Shown here piece by piece: positions 1-11,000 of a stretch of DNA of 64,000 bases. Position numbers and translations under genes: made by a program. Source of the stretch: Antedon mediterranea (taxonomy: Eukaryota; Echinodermata; Crinoidea; Comatulida; Antedonidae); contig NC_092672.1 of the NCBI RefSeq assembly GCF_964355755.1, positions 11,464,501 through 11,528,500 of the forward strand, written 5' to 3'. Each line of letters begins with the position of its first letter. Within the stretch, counting starts at the first letter, position 1. The notes below the pieces were generated by a model, which was not told where the DNA came from, did not search any database, and saw only the letters and a list, made by a program, of their open reading frames with translations.

Positions 1-1031
1 CACTGATGCAAACAGCCACTTTTGTTTATATAATTATGGAAAAATATGGTTTGTTTTCAAATTTTTACAAAACTAAATTAACTAATTAACTGTAGCCAAG
101 TAAGAAAATAATTTTTACTATCACTGCAGACTATTCTATTTTACATATTATATACAAATATATAATTTTCATATAATAGTGTTGATAAATGTGACCACCT
201 TCAAAGTCAAAAGTGAAGGTACTTGGAAGTTTTATAATACCATAATACAATTGATTGAATAAAGTTCACATATACTTAGTACAGTTCTACATATCAGTTT
301 GTTGCAGTTCTGCTAATGATAGATTATTAATTGCAAAATAAAAATAACTTGTATGTTTAAAAATATATCCAAATTATATCACTTGAACATGTGACAAGTG
401 TTGTCAGCACATCTGTACATATTGATACCAATTTACACCAATTTACACCTGTCATCCCCTCAACACTTTAAACATTGCAATACAAGTTGTAGAAAGTTTA
501 CAACCTGCTTTCAGGCATCTCGTTCGAAGTGTTACGACAGGTCACAAAGGTCAACAAAAACCGTTGATGGATTTCTTGCACACTGCAACCTGAAGCAAGG
601 ATAAACTAGCGGTTTTTAAAACTTGTACAGTTTGCTTGATCATTTTAGTTATTATTAAATGCACTTTGTCATATTCATTTTATAGCTTTTAAACATTAAA
701 GTAGGCTGATTAAGATCAAATGTGAAACTTTGATCTACAGAGTGATTTTAAAATATAAAAGAAATCAAGATTTATATAATAAATCAATTAATGATAATAA
801 ACAAATTTAATCATAATTATTAGTGTTAATAATTAATAATATTATTGAAATAAAAAGTATACATATAGTAATATTAATTGATTCTAAAAAAATTATACTT
901 TATGCTACTCTATCCATTAGATAATGATAGTGTAGTGTCTATTAAACCCCTTCTTCTTGATAAATTTTATCACGTTAATGAATGTAAAAATGTAATTCTT
1001 TAAATTTTTTTGACTGATAGCCTTTCTCATT
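1..1031. other. Non-coding, no gene seen
   Basis: AT-rich sequence with only short random open frames. Probably an upstream Eph intron or intergenic DNA. Nothing recognisable. Confidence 0.6.
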
Positions 1032-1035
1032 TTAA

Positions 1036-2627
1036 AGGGGGATTCTGGGTTTAAAATTGCTTTTAAATATCGTTTATTTATTAAATAAAAAATATTATAA
1101 CAATATAGACATGTCAGAATGAAGAAGTAATAACGAGAAATTAAAAAAATTAAATTTCATATACATTTTAGGGTAAATTCATGGAAAGTCTGTTTTTCAG
1201 CAGCTTAGGGAAGCTCATTAATATTCATGAGATATTCACAAAATCACGTCACCAGTGGATTCCAAACTCGCGACGTCATGTACGTTGTGTTTGTCAACTA
1301 ATTTACATCTCTCTCCCCTGTCAAACGACGACCACCCGATCATTGTGAAATACATTTTTTGATTTTAGATTTTCTAAGCTAGGCCTAAAGTGTAATAATA
1401 ACAGTAGTAGCATATATTTATTTGACATTTAATGAAATACAAAATTTAGTACAGATACGGAGTCATAAATTATACTATTTTTATACCTCTATAGTACAGA
1501 TCGTATTATCGGCTTCACGTACAATACTACTCTAGGCCTAGCCTAATAATAATAATATGGGAGAGCCATTCTGACTAGGGATTCCATGCCACGATGGCTA
1601 CGTTAAAACAATGGGGCCCATGGGCCTAGCTAGCCTACTACTAGACGATTGGCCCATAAATAACAAAACCCATCCTAATCCTATCAACCAAACTCCTAAA
1701 CAATCTAAACCTAAAACGTTCTACAAAATCGGCTGTAAATATTGAAGCAAAACAAGGTCCGATCGTCGTCCACACGTATTATGGTGTCCCGATCGTCTAA
1801 GTAGGCCTAAAATAAAATAGGCTTAGGCCTAGTTTACTCTCCAAAAAAGCGGATACTCATGCATCAAGCAAGTAGACCAGGTAGTAGGAAGGAGACCTAG
1901 CCGATCCGGCCCAGTTAAAAATTGAGCTAGCTAGTGTAGTAGACCCTATGCGAATTGATACTACCAGGCCTTTTACTATAGGCTGCACTACACAAATATT
2001 CAAACTCTCTCATTCGAGCTATATTATCTATACCATTCCGGTAGGTCAAGTCGACCTTCAATCAAATACTGTACATCGTTCATGTTGTGATTATAGACGG
2101 GTATACTCGACCCGACCAGTTTGTTATTGTTGTATCTGCTTATCACGTGACGATGCCAGGCATGGGCAGCAGAGAGAGCACGTGTATCGTCGTCTCGCTC
2201 GATCCTCAGCAGGAATGTACAGTATACGTTACGCTTCATTGATTTTGATTTTTCCCTAAGTCGGTGCGAAAATCGGCAAACGTAAAGTGCAAACATATCT
2301 AATTTTTCACTGTTTTGATGAATTTTCATAAAAAATTGACTTTATAAATGGGAAGACCGACTAAAATTACATCAGATAAGTATAATTTTACAAAAGTAAT
2401 TGATATGGTTTATGATAACGAGTCGTCGGAAGATGGACCATTTCACGAATTTCCTATTTTGTAACCACAGTGTGATTTTGCCGTAGCTGCACTTGTAATC
2501 TGGCCTGATTTCACAGCCTTCGTTCTGCTTCACTGGGCGCTTATATAAATTGAAACTTTTACCGTTCAAGAGACAAACAAATATATTTTACATTTTTTAC
2601 TATTCATTTTAAACCCGGAACCCCCCT
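1036..2627. mobile_element. TTAA-flanked transposon-like element (piggyBac-type ends), 1.6 kb
   Basis: The left end reads AGGGGGATTCTGGGTTTAAA and the right end, read in reverse, AGGGGGGTTCCGGGTTTAAA: an inverted repeat of about 22 bases with three mismatches. Both ends are bordered by TTAA (1032-1035 and 2628-2631), the target duplication typical of piggyBac elements. The interior is richer in CpG than its surroundings. It holds no transposase-length frame. A short + frame (2348-2464, starting MGRPTKITSDKYN) is of unknown meaning. Confidence 0.65.
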
Positions 2628-2704
2628 TTAAAGGTATTTAGATTAAAAATGATAAAATATTTATATAAATTTGACCCTTATGTTTTTAGGTGTATATTTC
2701 ATTA

Positions 2705-3195
2705 GGGAGGTTTTGCAACCTTACGAATACGATAACGAAAACGGATACGTCATACATTTGTGAAACTTTTAGCTGATCCCCATTTCATATTCGTAAAGCG
2801 TATTCGTGTTTACGAATATCACCAGTCATATTCGTAACTACAAAACGAGTATAGTTTTTGATCTATTTGCACATTTTGCATTTGAATGAGGAATGATTCA
2901 TGATTATACTATAATTATAGATTTATTGAAAGTAATTTACTAAAATGCCAAGTCAATTTTGATAAATAGCAGTTTTTAAAGTCCTCCCTCGCTTTGATGT
3001 TACGCTAGGCCTAGGCAGCCAAGCACCAAGCAACACGTACCTGCGCTTGGCTCAAATTTACCGCAGTCATATTTTGGACGCGCCTCAATATTTCGTTGCC
3101 ATGCGAAACAGATTTTTTTATGGCTTACGAAAACGAATACGTGTGTGTGACGTATCCGTTTTCGTTATCGTATTCGTAAGATTGCAAAACGTCTC
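2705..3195 (+). mobile_element. TA-flanked MITE, copy 1
   Basis: A 491-base element bordered by TA, with terminal inverted repeats of about 50 bases beginning GGGAGGTTTTGCAACCTTAC on the left. The right end, read in reverse, matches through the cgaatacgataacg and acggatacgtcac stretches. TA duplications suggest a Tc1/mariner-related non-autonomous element. The open frame at 3047-3256 lies inside the element and is not a gene. Confidence 0.75.
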
Positions 3196-3904
3196 TATTA
3201 TCAGCTTGCCGTTAGTTGTAAGAATAAAGATAAAGAATAAAAAAATGTATGTTTAGTTTAAAGAACTTTAAGCAATTAAAACAATAAACATAATTTTTTT
3301 AAATGAAATAATGTCAGGCACCATGTAATGAATTTATAGATTCTGCTTTTACGATTTATATAAAGGCTTTAACACTACAGTATGACTATTCTAATATAGA
3401 TAAAAAAAGTAAATTATTTAGATGCCATGTTCCACCCTTATAATCTTGATTTAATATGATTGTATGTGGCTATAATCCTTAGTATCACTAGGTAATTCAA
3501 CTCTTACAGGATATTGTGAACATCGCCCTATAGAGCTGTTCAATTTGTCACTTACTACAAATGCCCACAGGACTGTGATAGCAAAAGCATTACATTTAAT
3601 TGTATTTAGGTAAAAACATTTAACTTAAAGAGGTTTGAAATCAAATGGATCAGTAGTACAAAATTAGTAAAAGTAAAATTAGTACAAAATATGTTTAATA
3701 TTGTTGTTATTACTCTGCATTTTGTTTGCTGGACCGTTTTGGAAGGGTGGAATGTTCAGAGCCTTTTTACGGTAGTTCATGTTCTTGTTCCCAAATGCTT
3801 TTAGGGATTTAACTCAAATTAAATACACTTATAGCAATTTTTTTAATTGACACTCCAATCAGACCATGAATCTTATTCAAACGTTAGGGTTTAATTTTAT
3901 AATA
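3196..3904. other. Spacer between the two MITE copies
   Basis: About 700 bases of AT-rich sequence with no recognisable feature. Confidence 0.5.
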
Positions 3905-4410
3905 GGGAGGTTTCGCAACCTTACAAATACGATAACGAAAACGGATACGTCATACATTTGTGAAACGTTTGAGCTGATCCCAATTTCATATTCGTAAAGC
4001 GTATTCGTGTTGACGAATATCACCAGTCATATTCGTAACTACAAAACGAGTATAGTTTTTGATCTATTTTGCACATTTTGCTTTTGAATCAGGAATGATT
4101 CATGATTATAATATAATTATAGATTTATTGAAAGTAATTTACTAAAGTAATTTACTGAAATGCCAAGTCAATTTTGATAAATAACAGTTTTTAAAGTCTT
4201 CACTCACATTGATGTTACGCTAGGCCTAGGCAGCCAAGCACCAAGCAACACGTACCTGCGCTTCGCTCAAATTTACCGCAGTCATATTTTGGATGCGCCT
4301 CAATATTTCGTTGCCATGCGAAACAGATTTTTTTATGGCTTACGAAAATGAATACGTGTGCGTGACGTATCCGTTTTCGTTATCGTATTCGTAAGATTGC
4401 GAAACCTCCC
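3905..4410 (+). mobile_element. TA-flanked MITE, copy 2
   Basis: Same family and orientation as the copy at 2705, about 700 bases away. It is 506 bases long, with cleaner ends (GGGAGGTTTCGCAACC and its complement). It differs from copy 1 by point changes and a local duplication of the word taaagtaattta near 4140. TA stands at both borders. Confidence 0.8.
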
Positions 4411-4594
4411 TAATAAAGGTTTTTATACAGTTATAGTTCATAAATGGTTTTAAAAGCATTTAAAAAAAAAGTAATAGAACGTTGCACAGACTCATATACT
4501 CTGGTGTCAGGGAAGGAGAATGTTTAGAGGACAGAACATTGTATATTTGAGAATACCCACCTCTCCAAAATAAAAACCAATTTTATTCTTTTAC

Positions 4595-6446
4595 ATTCAA
4601 ATTCAAATTCAAATTCAAATTCAAATATTCTTTATTCATCCTCTATCATGAAAATATACAACAACAATATATGAGAACATAAAAAAGATGAAAAGGAAAC
4701 ACATAAAAACTCAAAAGAGCTTGATTAGTTGTGTCCCCCTATGTCCCTAACTAGCCTAAAAAACTAAAACATAAATAATAAAAAAGCTAAATCCTGCAAC
4801 AAGTATAATTTTTTAAATTATTTGTAAAATGATAATAAATGTTCTTTAAACAATGATTTAAATATATATATTGATTTGGTACTTTGTAGTTCGTAATTCA
4901 AGTCATTCCACAATTTGGGTCCCACACATGACACAGTAAAACTAGTAGAAGTACGATTACGTTTTCTGAGTCTCATTTTGTCTTTAGATCTTGTATTATA
5001 ATTATGGTAAGAACCATTTTTAATAAAGAGCGATGAAAAACGCACGTCCTGATTAGTAGTAACATTATACATGAAAAGCCCAATTTGGTACTTATTGATA
5101 TCCGCAATTTTAAGAAGTTTAAATTTATAGAAACATTCAGTCATTGAATCATTAAACTTTGACCATGTTATAGCTCGTAATGCCCTTTTCTGGAGTTTAA
5201 ATAACTCATCTAAATAACTTGGAAATGTGCTACACCATATTATGTTGCAATAATTTAATACTGGTTCAATGAGTGATTTGTATATTGTCCAGAGAGCATA
5301 GGTTGGTAAAAAATGTCTTACTTTATATAGTATGCCTACATATCGAGATATTTTCCTAGCTGTAACATTGATGTGGTTCTTATATGTGAGAAATTCATCA
5401 ATATGTACTCCAAGGAATTTAGTCGATTTAACTCTATCTATTCTTTTATTGTTGACATAAATATTTACATTCTCTAAATTACTTGGATTTCGCTGATTGC
5501 GGAAAATTATGTAATTAGTTTTTTTAACGTTGATTGATAGTTTATTGCACATGAACCAATCCGAAACATTTTTTAGTTCACCATTAACTAGTTCTATGAG
5601 CGTATCCAAGTTTTCGTGAGATGCAGATATGTTTGTGTCGTCAGCAAATAAAACAAAAGATAACGAGTTTGAGCAATTAAATACATCGTTAATGTACAAA
5701 ATAAAAAGTAGAGGCCCCAGAATTGAACCCTGTGGTACACCGCAATTTATATCCATCAAACACGAACTTGTGTTATCAATAGACGTAAATTGTTTCCTTC
5801 CACTAATATAGTTTCTAAACCATTTAAGGGCCGTGCCTCTTATGCCATAGTGTTCCAATTTTTTAAGAAGTATATCATGGTTGATGGTGTCAAACGCTTT
5901 TGACAAATCAATAAATATTCCGATGGTATTTTTTTTCTTATCAAGCGCATCGGTTATTCGTTCAACCAGATCTATAACGGCCATAAAAGTAGAACTGTTT
6001 TTTCTGAAACCATATTGTGCATTATTAAGGATGTTAAACTTTGTGATATAATTATTTACTCTAATTTGAACAATTTTTTCAAGAATTTTTGAAGCGGTAG
6101 GCAGAATAGAGATCGGCCTATAATTACTGACGTCACTTTTATTGCCAGATTTAAAAATTGGAACTACTCTAGCTACTTTCATACTATCAGGGACCATGCC
6201 TGTCTCAAGAGAGAGGTTAAAGATATGTACAAGAGGAGATGCCACAGCAGCAATAATATGTTTTAGAATGCGATTACTTAAGTTATCAACACCTTCTGAA
6301 TTTGAATTTTTGATTTGACTAACTATTTCAATGACCTCTTCTTCATTCGTAGGATTGAAAAATATGGATTGGGATTGACTCTCTTTCATATATTGTTTAA
6401 AGTCAGAATTGTTTACATTGAGTATAGATCTGTATTGTGAAATGGG
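4595..6446 (-). mobile_element. 5'-truncated non-LTR retrotransposon (LINE, CR1-like group)
   Basis: The element is read on the - strand. Its reverse transcriptase frame ends at 4818. Beyond it, a 3' tail holds AATAAAGAATATTTG followed by five GAATTT repeats (4595-4626), a typical simple-repeat 3' end of CR1/Rex/Daphne-like LINEs. The frame is open up to 6446, where a TAA stands. The endonuclease domain expected upstream is missing, so this is a usual 5' truncation. The clade is inferred from motif style only. Confidence 0.85.
4818..6446 (-). CDS. LINE reverse transcriptase (truncated ORF2)
   Basis: A 523-residue frame from the first Met at 6389, open a further 19 codons upstream. RT motifs in order: KVARVVPIFKSGNK and NYRPISILP (fingers), AQYGFRKNSST, FIDLSKAFDTINH (first catalytic Asp), GVPQGSILGPLLF, FADDTN (catalytic Asp pair), LSINVKKTNY and FLGVHID (thumb). 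There is no stop or frameshift within the RT and 3' domain, so the copy is young, but it lacks the endonuclease part and cannot be autonomous. Confidence 0.9.
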   Translation of the reverse strand, partial: PISQYRSILNVNNSDFKQYMKESQSQSIFFNPTNEEEVIEIVSQIKNSNSEGVDNLSNRILKHIIAAVASPLVHIFNLSLETGMVPDSMKVARVVPIFKSGNKSDVSNYRPISILPTASKILEKIVQIRVNNYITKFNILNNAQYGFRKNSSTFMAVIDLVERITDALDKKKNTIGIFIDLSKAFDTINHDILLKKLEHYGIRGTALKWFRNYISGRKQFTSIDNTSSCLMDINCGVPQGSILGPLLFILYINDVFNCSNSLSFVLFADDTNISASHENLDTLIELVNGELKNVSDWFMCNKLSINVKKTNYIIFRNQRNPSNLENVNIYVNNKRIDRVKSTKFLGVHIDEFLTYKNHINVTARKISRYVGILYKVRHFLPTYALWTIYKSLIEPVLNYCNIIWCSTFPSYLDELFKLQKRALRAITWSKFNDSMTECFYKFKLLKIADINKYQIGLFMYNVTTNQDVRFSSLFIKNGSYHNYNTRSKDKMRLRKRNRTSTSFTVSCVGPKLWNDLNYELQSTKSIYIFKSLFKEHLLSFYK

Positions 6447-6449
6447 TTA

Positions 6450-7373
6450 AGGGTTGAAAATGTTCAAAGATGATTTAAAACTAGTTCAGCATTAAACCTT
6501 TTCCATTTAAAAATGTTTACATTTCTTCCCATGAAACTCATACTATTTGATTTCACGCTATTTATTATTCTTGGGCAGGCGTAAATGAAAACGAAGAAGG
6601 CTCACGATCATTAATGACCGTTTAAAAACACATCAAAACTGCATTCTAATATCTTCTAATTAGGATATATGTCTCTTTGATTAAAATTCATCAACATTGA
6701 CAAACTTCGCAAATTTATTAATGTGCAAGAATGAGAACGGATGGACTCGACGAAAGCTGAGCTGCATTTATGACGCGCAATTAAAGCTTTTGGAGTCAAA
6801 TTTATAAGCAAATTGTTTTCTTGCGTGTTTTTTTCAGACACAGGCATATTTTCTATCGTTTATTAATTGTTCAGCTATGGCATACTTGAAATATTTCTGT
6901 ATTATTTTACATATTAATGATAGTAATTAATTATAAGTTCGTTAATTTAATTAAACAAATGATTCTTGATATGACTTGGGCACCAGTATTGATATGTTGT
7001 GATGCCAAATTGATTATAATATACAATACATTTTTTTTAGAAATTTGTTTAAAATGAACACGATGTCCTACAAAAAAGGTTTAGTTAAGAGCATTCAAAA
7101 TAAACTTTTAAAAAAAAGTCTATCAAGATATGATTGATACAAGTATTATTTTATTCTATATTTATCGGCCTACCATGAACTTATAAATTTAAGCTAGAGA
7201 TAGAGAAAGTGTTGAATTTGAGGGCATTTTTAGTTAGAAATAAAATTAATGTAACTTTGTTTTGAAGATGATCAGATCTTTGGCACTTGTGATTAGTCTA
7301 CTACTTGTGTTATACAAATGTTCATGTTTTATCTGTTAGGAACCATGACTTCAAAGGTTGTACATTTAATAAC
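6450..7373. other. Non-coding, no gene seen
   Basis: AT-rich sequence. A - frame at 6656-6847 has no recognisable domain. Nothing else can be supported. Confidence 0.5.
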
Positions 7374-7737
7374 TGGCCTTACCACGTTTAAACACCGGTT
7401 CTCGTCAGATCATCAAAGTTAAGCACTGTGGGCTCAGTTAGAGTTTGGATGAGAAACCATCTGGGAATACCGGGTGCTGTATATGGAGCTGGGGTCCCAT
7501 TAGGCATTTGAAATCAGCACTGCTGTCAGACTCTCATGGCAGTATCTAGTATCTGCCTCAGACGTATTGGCTTATGCCTCTCCTCTGGTTAAGGTGGGCA
7601 CTGGACGAGAGAAGCCCTTGGTCAATGTTGGGACCAGCCAGGTGCTTTAATCAGTCCTAGCTTTAGTCAGCATTCAGATTAATGTAAGACTAATTGACGT
7701 TTGTCATTTACGACAGAACTCGGCCAAAAAAAAAAAA
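7374..7737 (+). mobile_element. 5S-rRNA-derived SINE (SINE3 type), copy 1
   Basis: The head (7374 to about 7487) is clearly 5S rRNA-like: ggccttaccacg, caccggttctcgtcagatca, agttaagcactgtgggc, and gggaataccgggtgctgta, which covers the internal promoter (A box, intermediate element and C box). A body of about 240 bases follows, then an A run at 7726-7737. A copy of the same family lies in reverse at 32852. It ends only about 40 bases before the FN3-1 exon. Confidence 0.88.
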
Positions 7738-7775
7738 TGTAATAATTCTAAATATTATTTTTATTTGAATTTTAG

Positions 7776-8084
7776 AAACGCCATCATCGCCTAGAAACGT
7801 CATCGCTAAAGTACACCAGACGACATCAGTGGTAACTTTGTCATGGTCACCACCACTCAATCATGGTGGCCGAAACGATACATTTTACAATATTGATTGC
7901 GACCGATGCCCATCTGATGTCCGATTTTCACCAACTGATCGTAACTTGAATGTATTGCAGGTCAATGTCAGTCGTCTGGCTTCATACACAACATACATTT
8001 TTAATGTGTATGCACGGAATGGCGTATCTAATCAGGCGTCGGTTGTTAGATTTGAGACTGTTAATGCTACTACATTTTCCTCTG
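7776..8084 (+). CDS. Eph: Eph exon: first fibronectin type III domain
   Basis: Two leading bases, 102 codons and one trailing base. It opens with TPSSPRNV and contains the FN3 core [14 protein letters not shown] and YNIDCDRC, then the Eph-typical Tyr/Asn-rich [12 protein letters not shown] near the end. The acceptor is ttgaattttag and the donor is gtaagt. The preceding exon (Cys-rich region in other Eph genes) is not recognisable upstream. Confidence 0.93.
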
Positions 8085-11000
8085 GTAAGTCCTTTTTACT
8101 ATTTGAAACACAATATTTCTATTATATAATTTTTTTAATGAATACCGTAGTATTTCAATTTCAGGTATTGTAAGCTGCATGAAGGTGGGCAGGAATTTAA
8201 TTCAAAGTAACATTTATTTATCTATGTGGGAAACCCAAATTCAAACCAGTCTAAAGCTTATTTTTTAGCCTTTACCAAGAATAATTTCAACATAGCACCT
8301 ACAAAACTCTGAATACATTGAAGCACTTTTTGGTTTTTTACCATGCATGGACTCGTAACTTTTTTGCACTCAGTCTTTAGACTTCTGTAGCTAATTCCTA
8401 ATCCTAGGTTAGGTTAATGAAAAGGAAAAAAACCAATATAAATATATTTTAATAAAAAAAAAACAAAAATGTGTTCTTCCACTGGGCCATATAATGTAAA
8501 ATAGAAATGTATATGAATAAAGTTAAAGTTAAGCACTGTCAATAGTTGGTTTGACTCTTGTTTAGTTTTAGTTTTAGTTAAAATTATTAATAATAAATTA
8601 CCATATAATTGAAATACATACTATGAAATAATGGGTCTTGTTGAACATTAAACAAAGCAAAGTATAGATTTCAAGAATACTGTGAAAAATAGCAATTGTA
8701 GCTATTTCTTAATTAGTATTGCTCGACATACATTCCTAATTGATTAATTGATTGGTTGATTAATAATAACGAAAGTATTTCAAAGGGCACGGAACAGCTG
8801 AATAAAACCGGTCTTGGGTCTTAAAACGGGATCATGTTAATGCTAATCTCGTCTTCCAAACACGACAAATCGCCGTGGGATATCAAACCACTGTAATCAA
8901 CAAATGGGTTTTGTACTTTCTCGTACTGCACTATATTTTAAATACTAACTAGGTTAATCAAAATTAAGTCTTTGTAAAAACAAAGTAAATCAGATTGAAA
9001 TGTAGCATAGTTTTGTTATATATCGCTAATTTGCATGCCATTGACAATACTGTGAGTGACTGTACTTTGAAGTCAGTACAGTGTTATATACACATATGTT
9101 ACTTCAGTACAACATGCATGTAACATAATAGATGTATTATTACTATACATCAAAAGATATTTAACAAATCATTAAATATGCCTAATGTGGCATTTTGAGA
9201 TAAATTGTTATGATAAAAATGTGTGCCTTACATTCCATTGCAGAGGTAAAAATCACTCATAACTTATTATGGCACATGGAGTAAGTTTTTCTATATGTCA
9301 AAAATACAGTCCAGTCATTTCAAGTTTTTGAAGTGAAGATTGGTAAAGAATGATCTCTAAGATTTTGCAGATGCAATGCATGGATGTATGTGCAATGCAA
9401 CTATAATTTGATCAATCACAATAAACGACAATTTGGAAGATCTGTCATTTGTGTTTGATGAAATCAATTTTTTGTGAGTACGCCCTATTTTGCGTCCTAG
9501 TGGGAACAAAGCTTCAGAACTGAGCCATTAATAATTAATTAACATAGCAGTTATCATGCTTGCCTTCCAATCCAAAGATCCATGGTTCAATTCTGAAAAG
9601 ACTTGGTTTATAGCATGATATATAGATTATTCATCCTGTTGAATATGTGTGAAATAAAATGGCAAAAAAAAAGCGCCAAACATTAAAATGACTAACATGT
9701 ACAACTTGAAAATCTGTCAGATTTACATAGGATTATTATGAACTATCTACTTGTTTACACATTGGTGACCATTATTGTGATGGATTGTCCATATCACATT
9801 CTGTTTTTTTTCTAAACTTGAAATACTGATCATGTTTCTAATGAACCATAAATCTTTAGGATAAAATTAAAAGAAGTATTTAAGCTATCATTAATTCATC
9901 ATATTGTTTGCGATTATCTTTTTGAAATCTCCTAAAGCTGGAGGACTTTTGATAAATCACAATAACACAGTAACAAACACCTATTACATCAAAGACGAAG
10001 CTATTACATGCATGCCCCATGGAATTGATAACATTGGAGAATCCCTCAAGTGGCTGTCTTTGAGTACACAATGTTGTGATGCCTGAATAATCAAAGTAGT
10101 CCTCACGTAACGGTTACGTGGCACATGGACAGGTGTTCACGACTAACTGTTTGTGGATTATGCGTTTCTGACCCCAAGGGCGTACTGTCAGAAACTTGTG
10201 TTATCGCGTAATGATTATGTGCTGGAATGATGCATTGCTGTAGAGCCTTTAACGTTGGATTAGTACACCCGTGGCAATTGGCCGTACCAGTGCACATTTA
10301 TGAATGAAATTGTATCCTGTAGTTGACAAGGGAATTTCCTATTTCGACTATGCTGAACAGTATCATAGTTTATCTGTGACCCAAATTATAATATTTTTAG
10401 TCAAATCCAATCAATACTTTGGTGGATAATTATGTTATAAAATGGCAAAACAAATTATTACAATAGCAAATATAAATAAAATAGGAGATTAGGATCTAAT
10501 CAATATTAAGTGATTTGAAGGATATTTATGCAGGGTTGTTGGGGTTTGTATGAAGTTTGGACAAGGTTTGTGCAGTTTGTGCAGTTTAACAATACCCTTT
10601 CAACTGATTTAATACAATATCTTTGATTTATAATTTTGCTATACCATTTGACATTACATTAAAACCCCTTTTAAGGGACACCTTTGCAACACATATGGCT
10701 CTTTGTTCATTTCACAGACAACTTCCCACTTAATAGGGATGTCCACTGAATATGGGTTTCCCAAAAGAGCACAGGACTATCATATTGCAGTACTTCACTT
10801 TTCTAGTAATCGGTTTTAATATTTGTACTAGTCCTGTTAAATATAAAATAAGTTAATATATATTGGTTATTATTATTATTAGCCCAGAAAAAAAAAAGCA
10901 TAGTAAGTTTATGAATCAAAAGTTAAATTAGGATATCCTAGACCTACATTGCATCTTAGTCAATTTACAACACAGTTTATTCTACAGTACCTCAATACAA

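Noticed and set aside
6656-6847. Upstream continuation of the LINE at 4595-6446
   Set aside because: A stop at 6447-6449 interrupts the frame, and the residues show no endonuclease motif.
7374-7487. 5S rRNA gene
   Set aside because: The sequence is 5S-like but carries changes, continues into a SINE body with an A tail, and has a second copy with a target duplication.
1-7775. Ephrin-binding or Cys-rich exons of Eph
   Set aside because: No Cys-spaced frame with splice borders could be found; these exons probably lie left of the window.
10098-10123. Palindromic cacgtaacggttacgtg as an E-box-type regulatory site
   Set aside because: Nearly symmetric, but a single occurrence with no supporting context.
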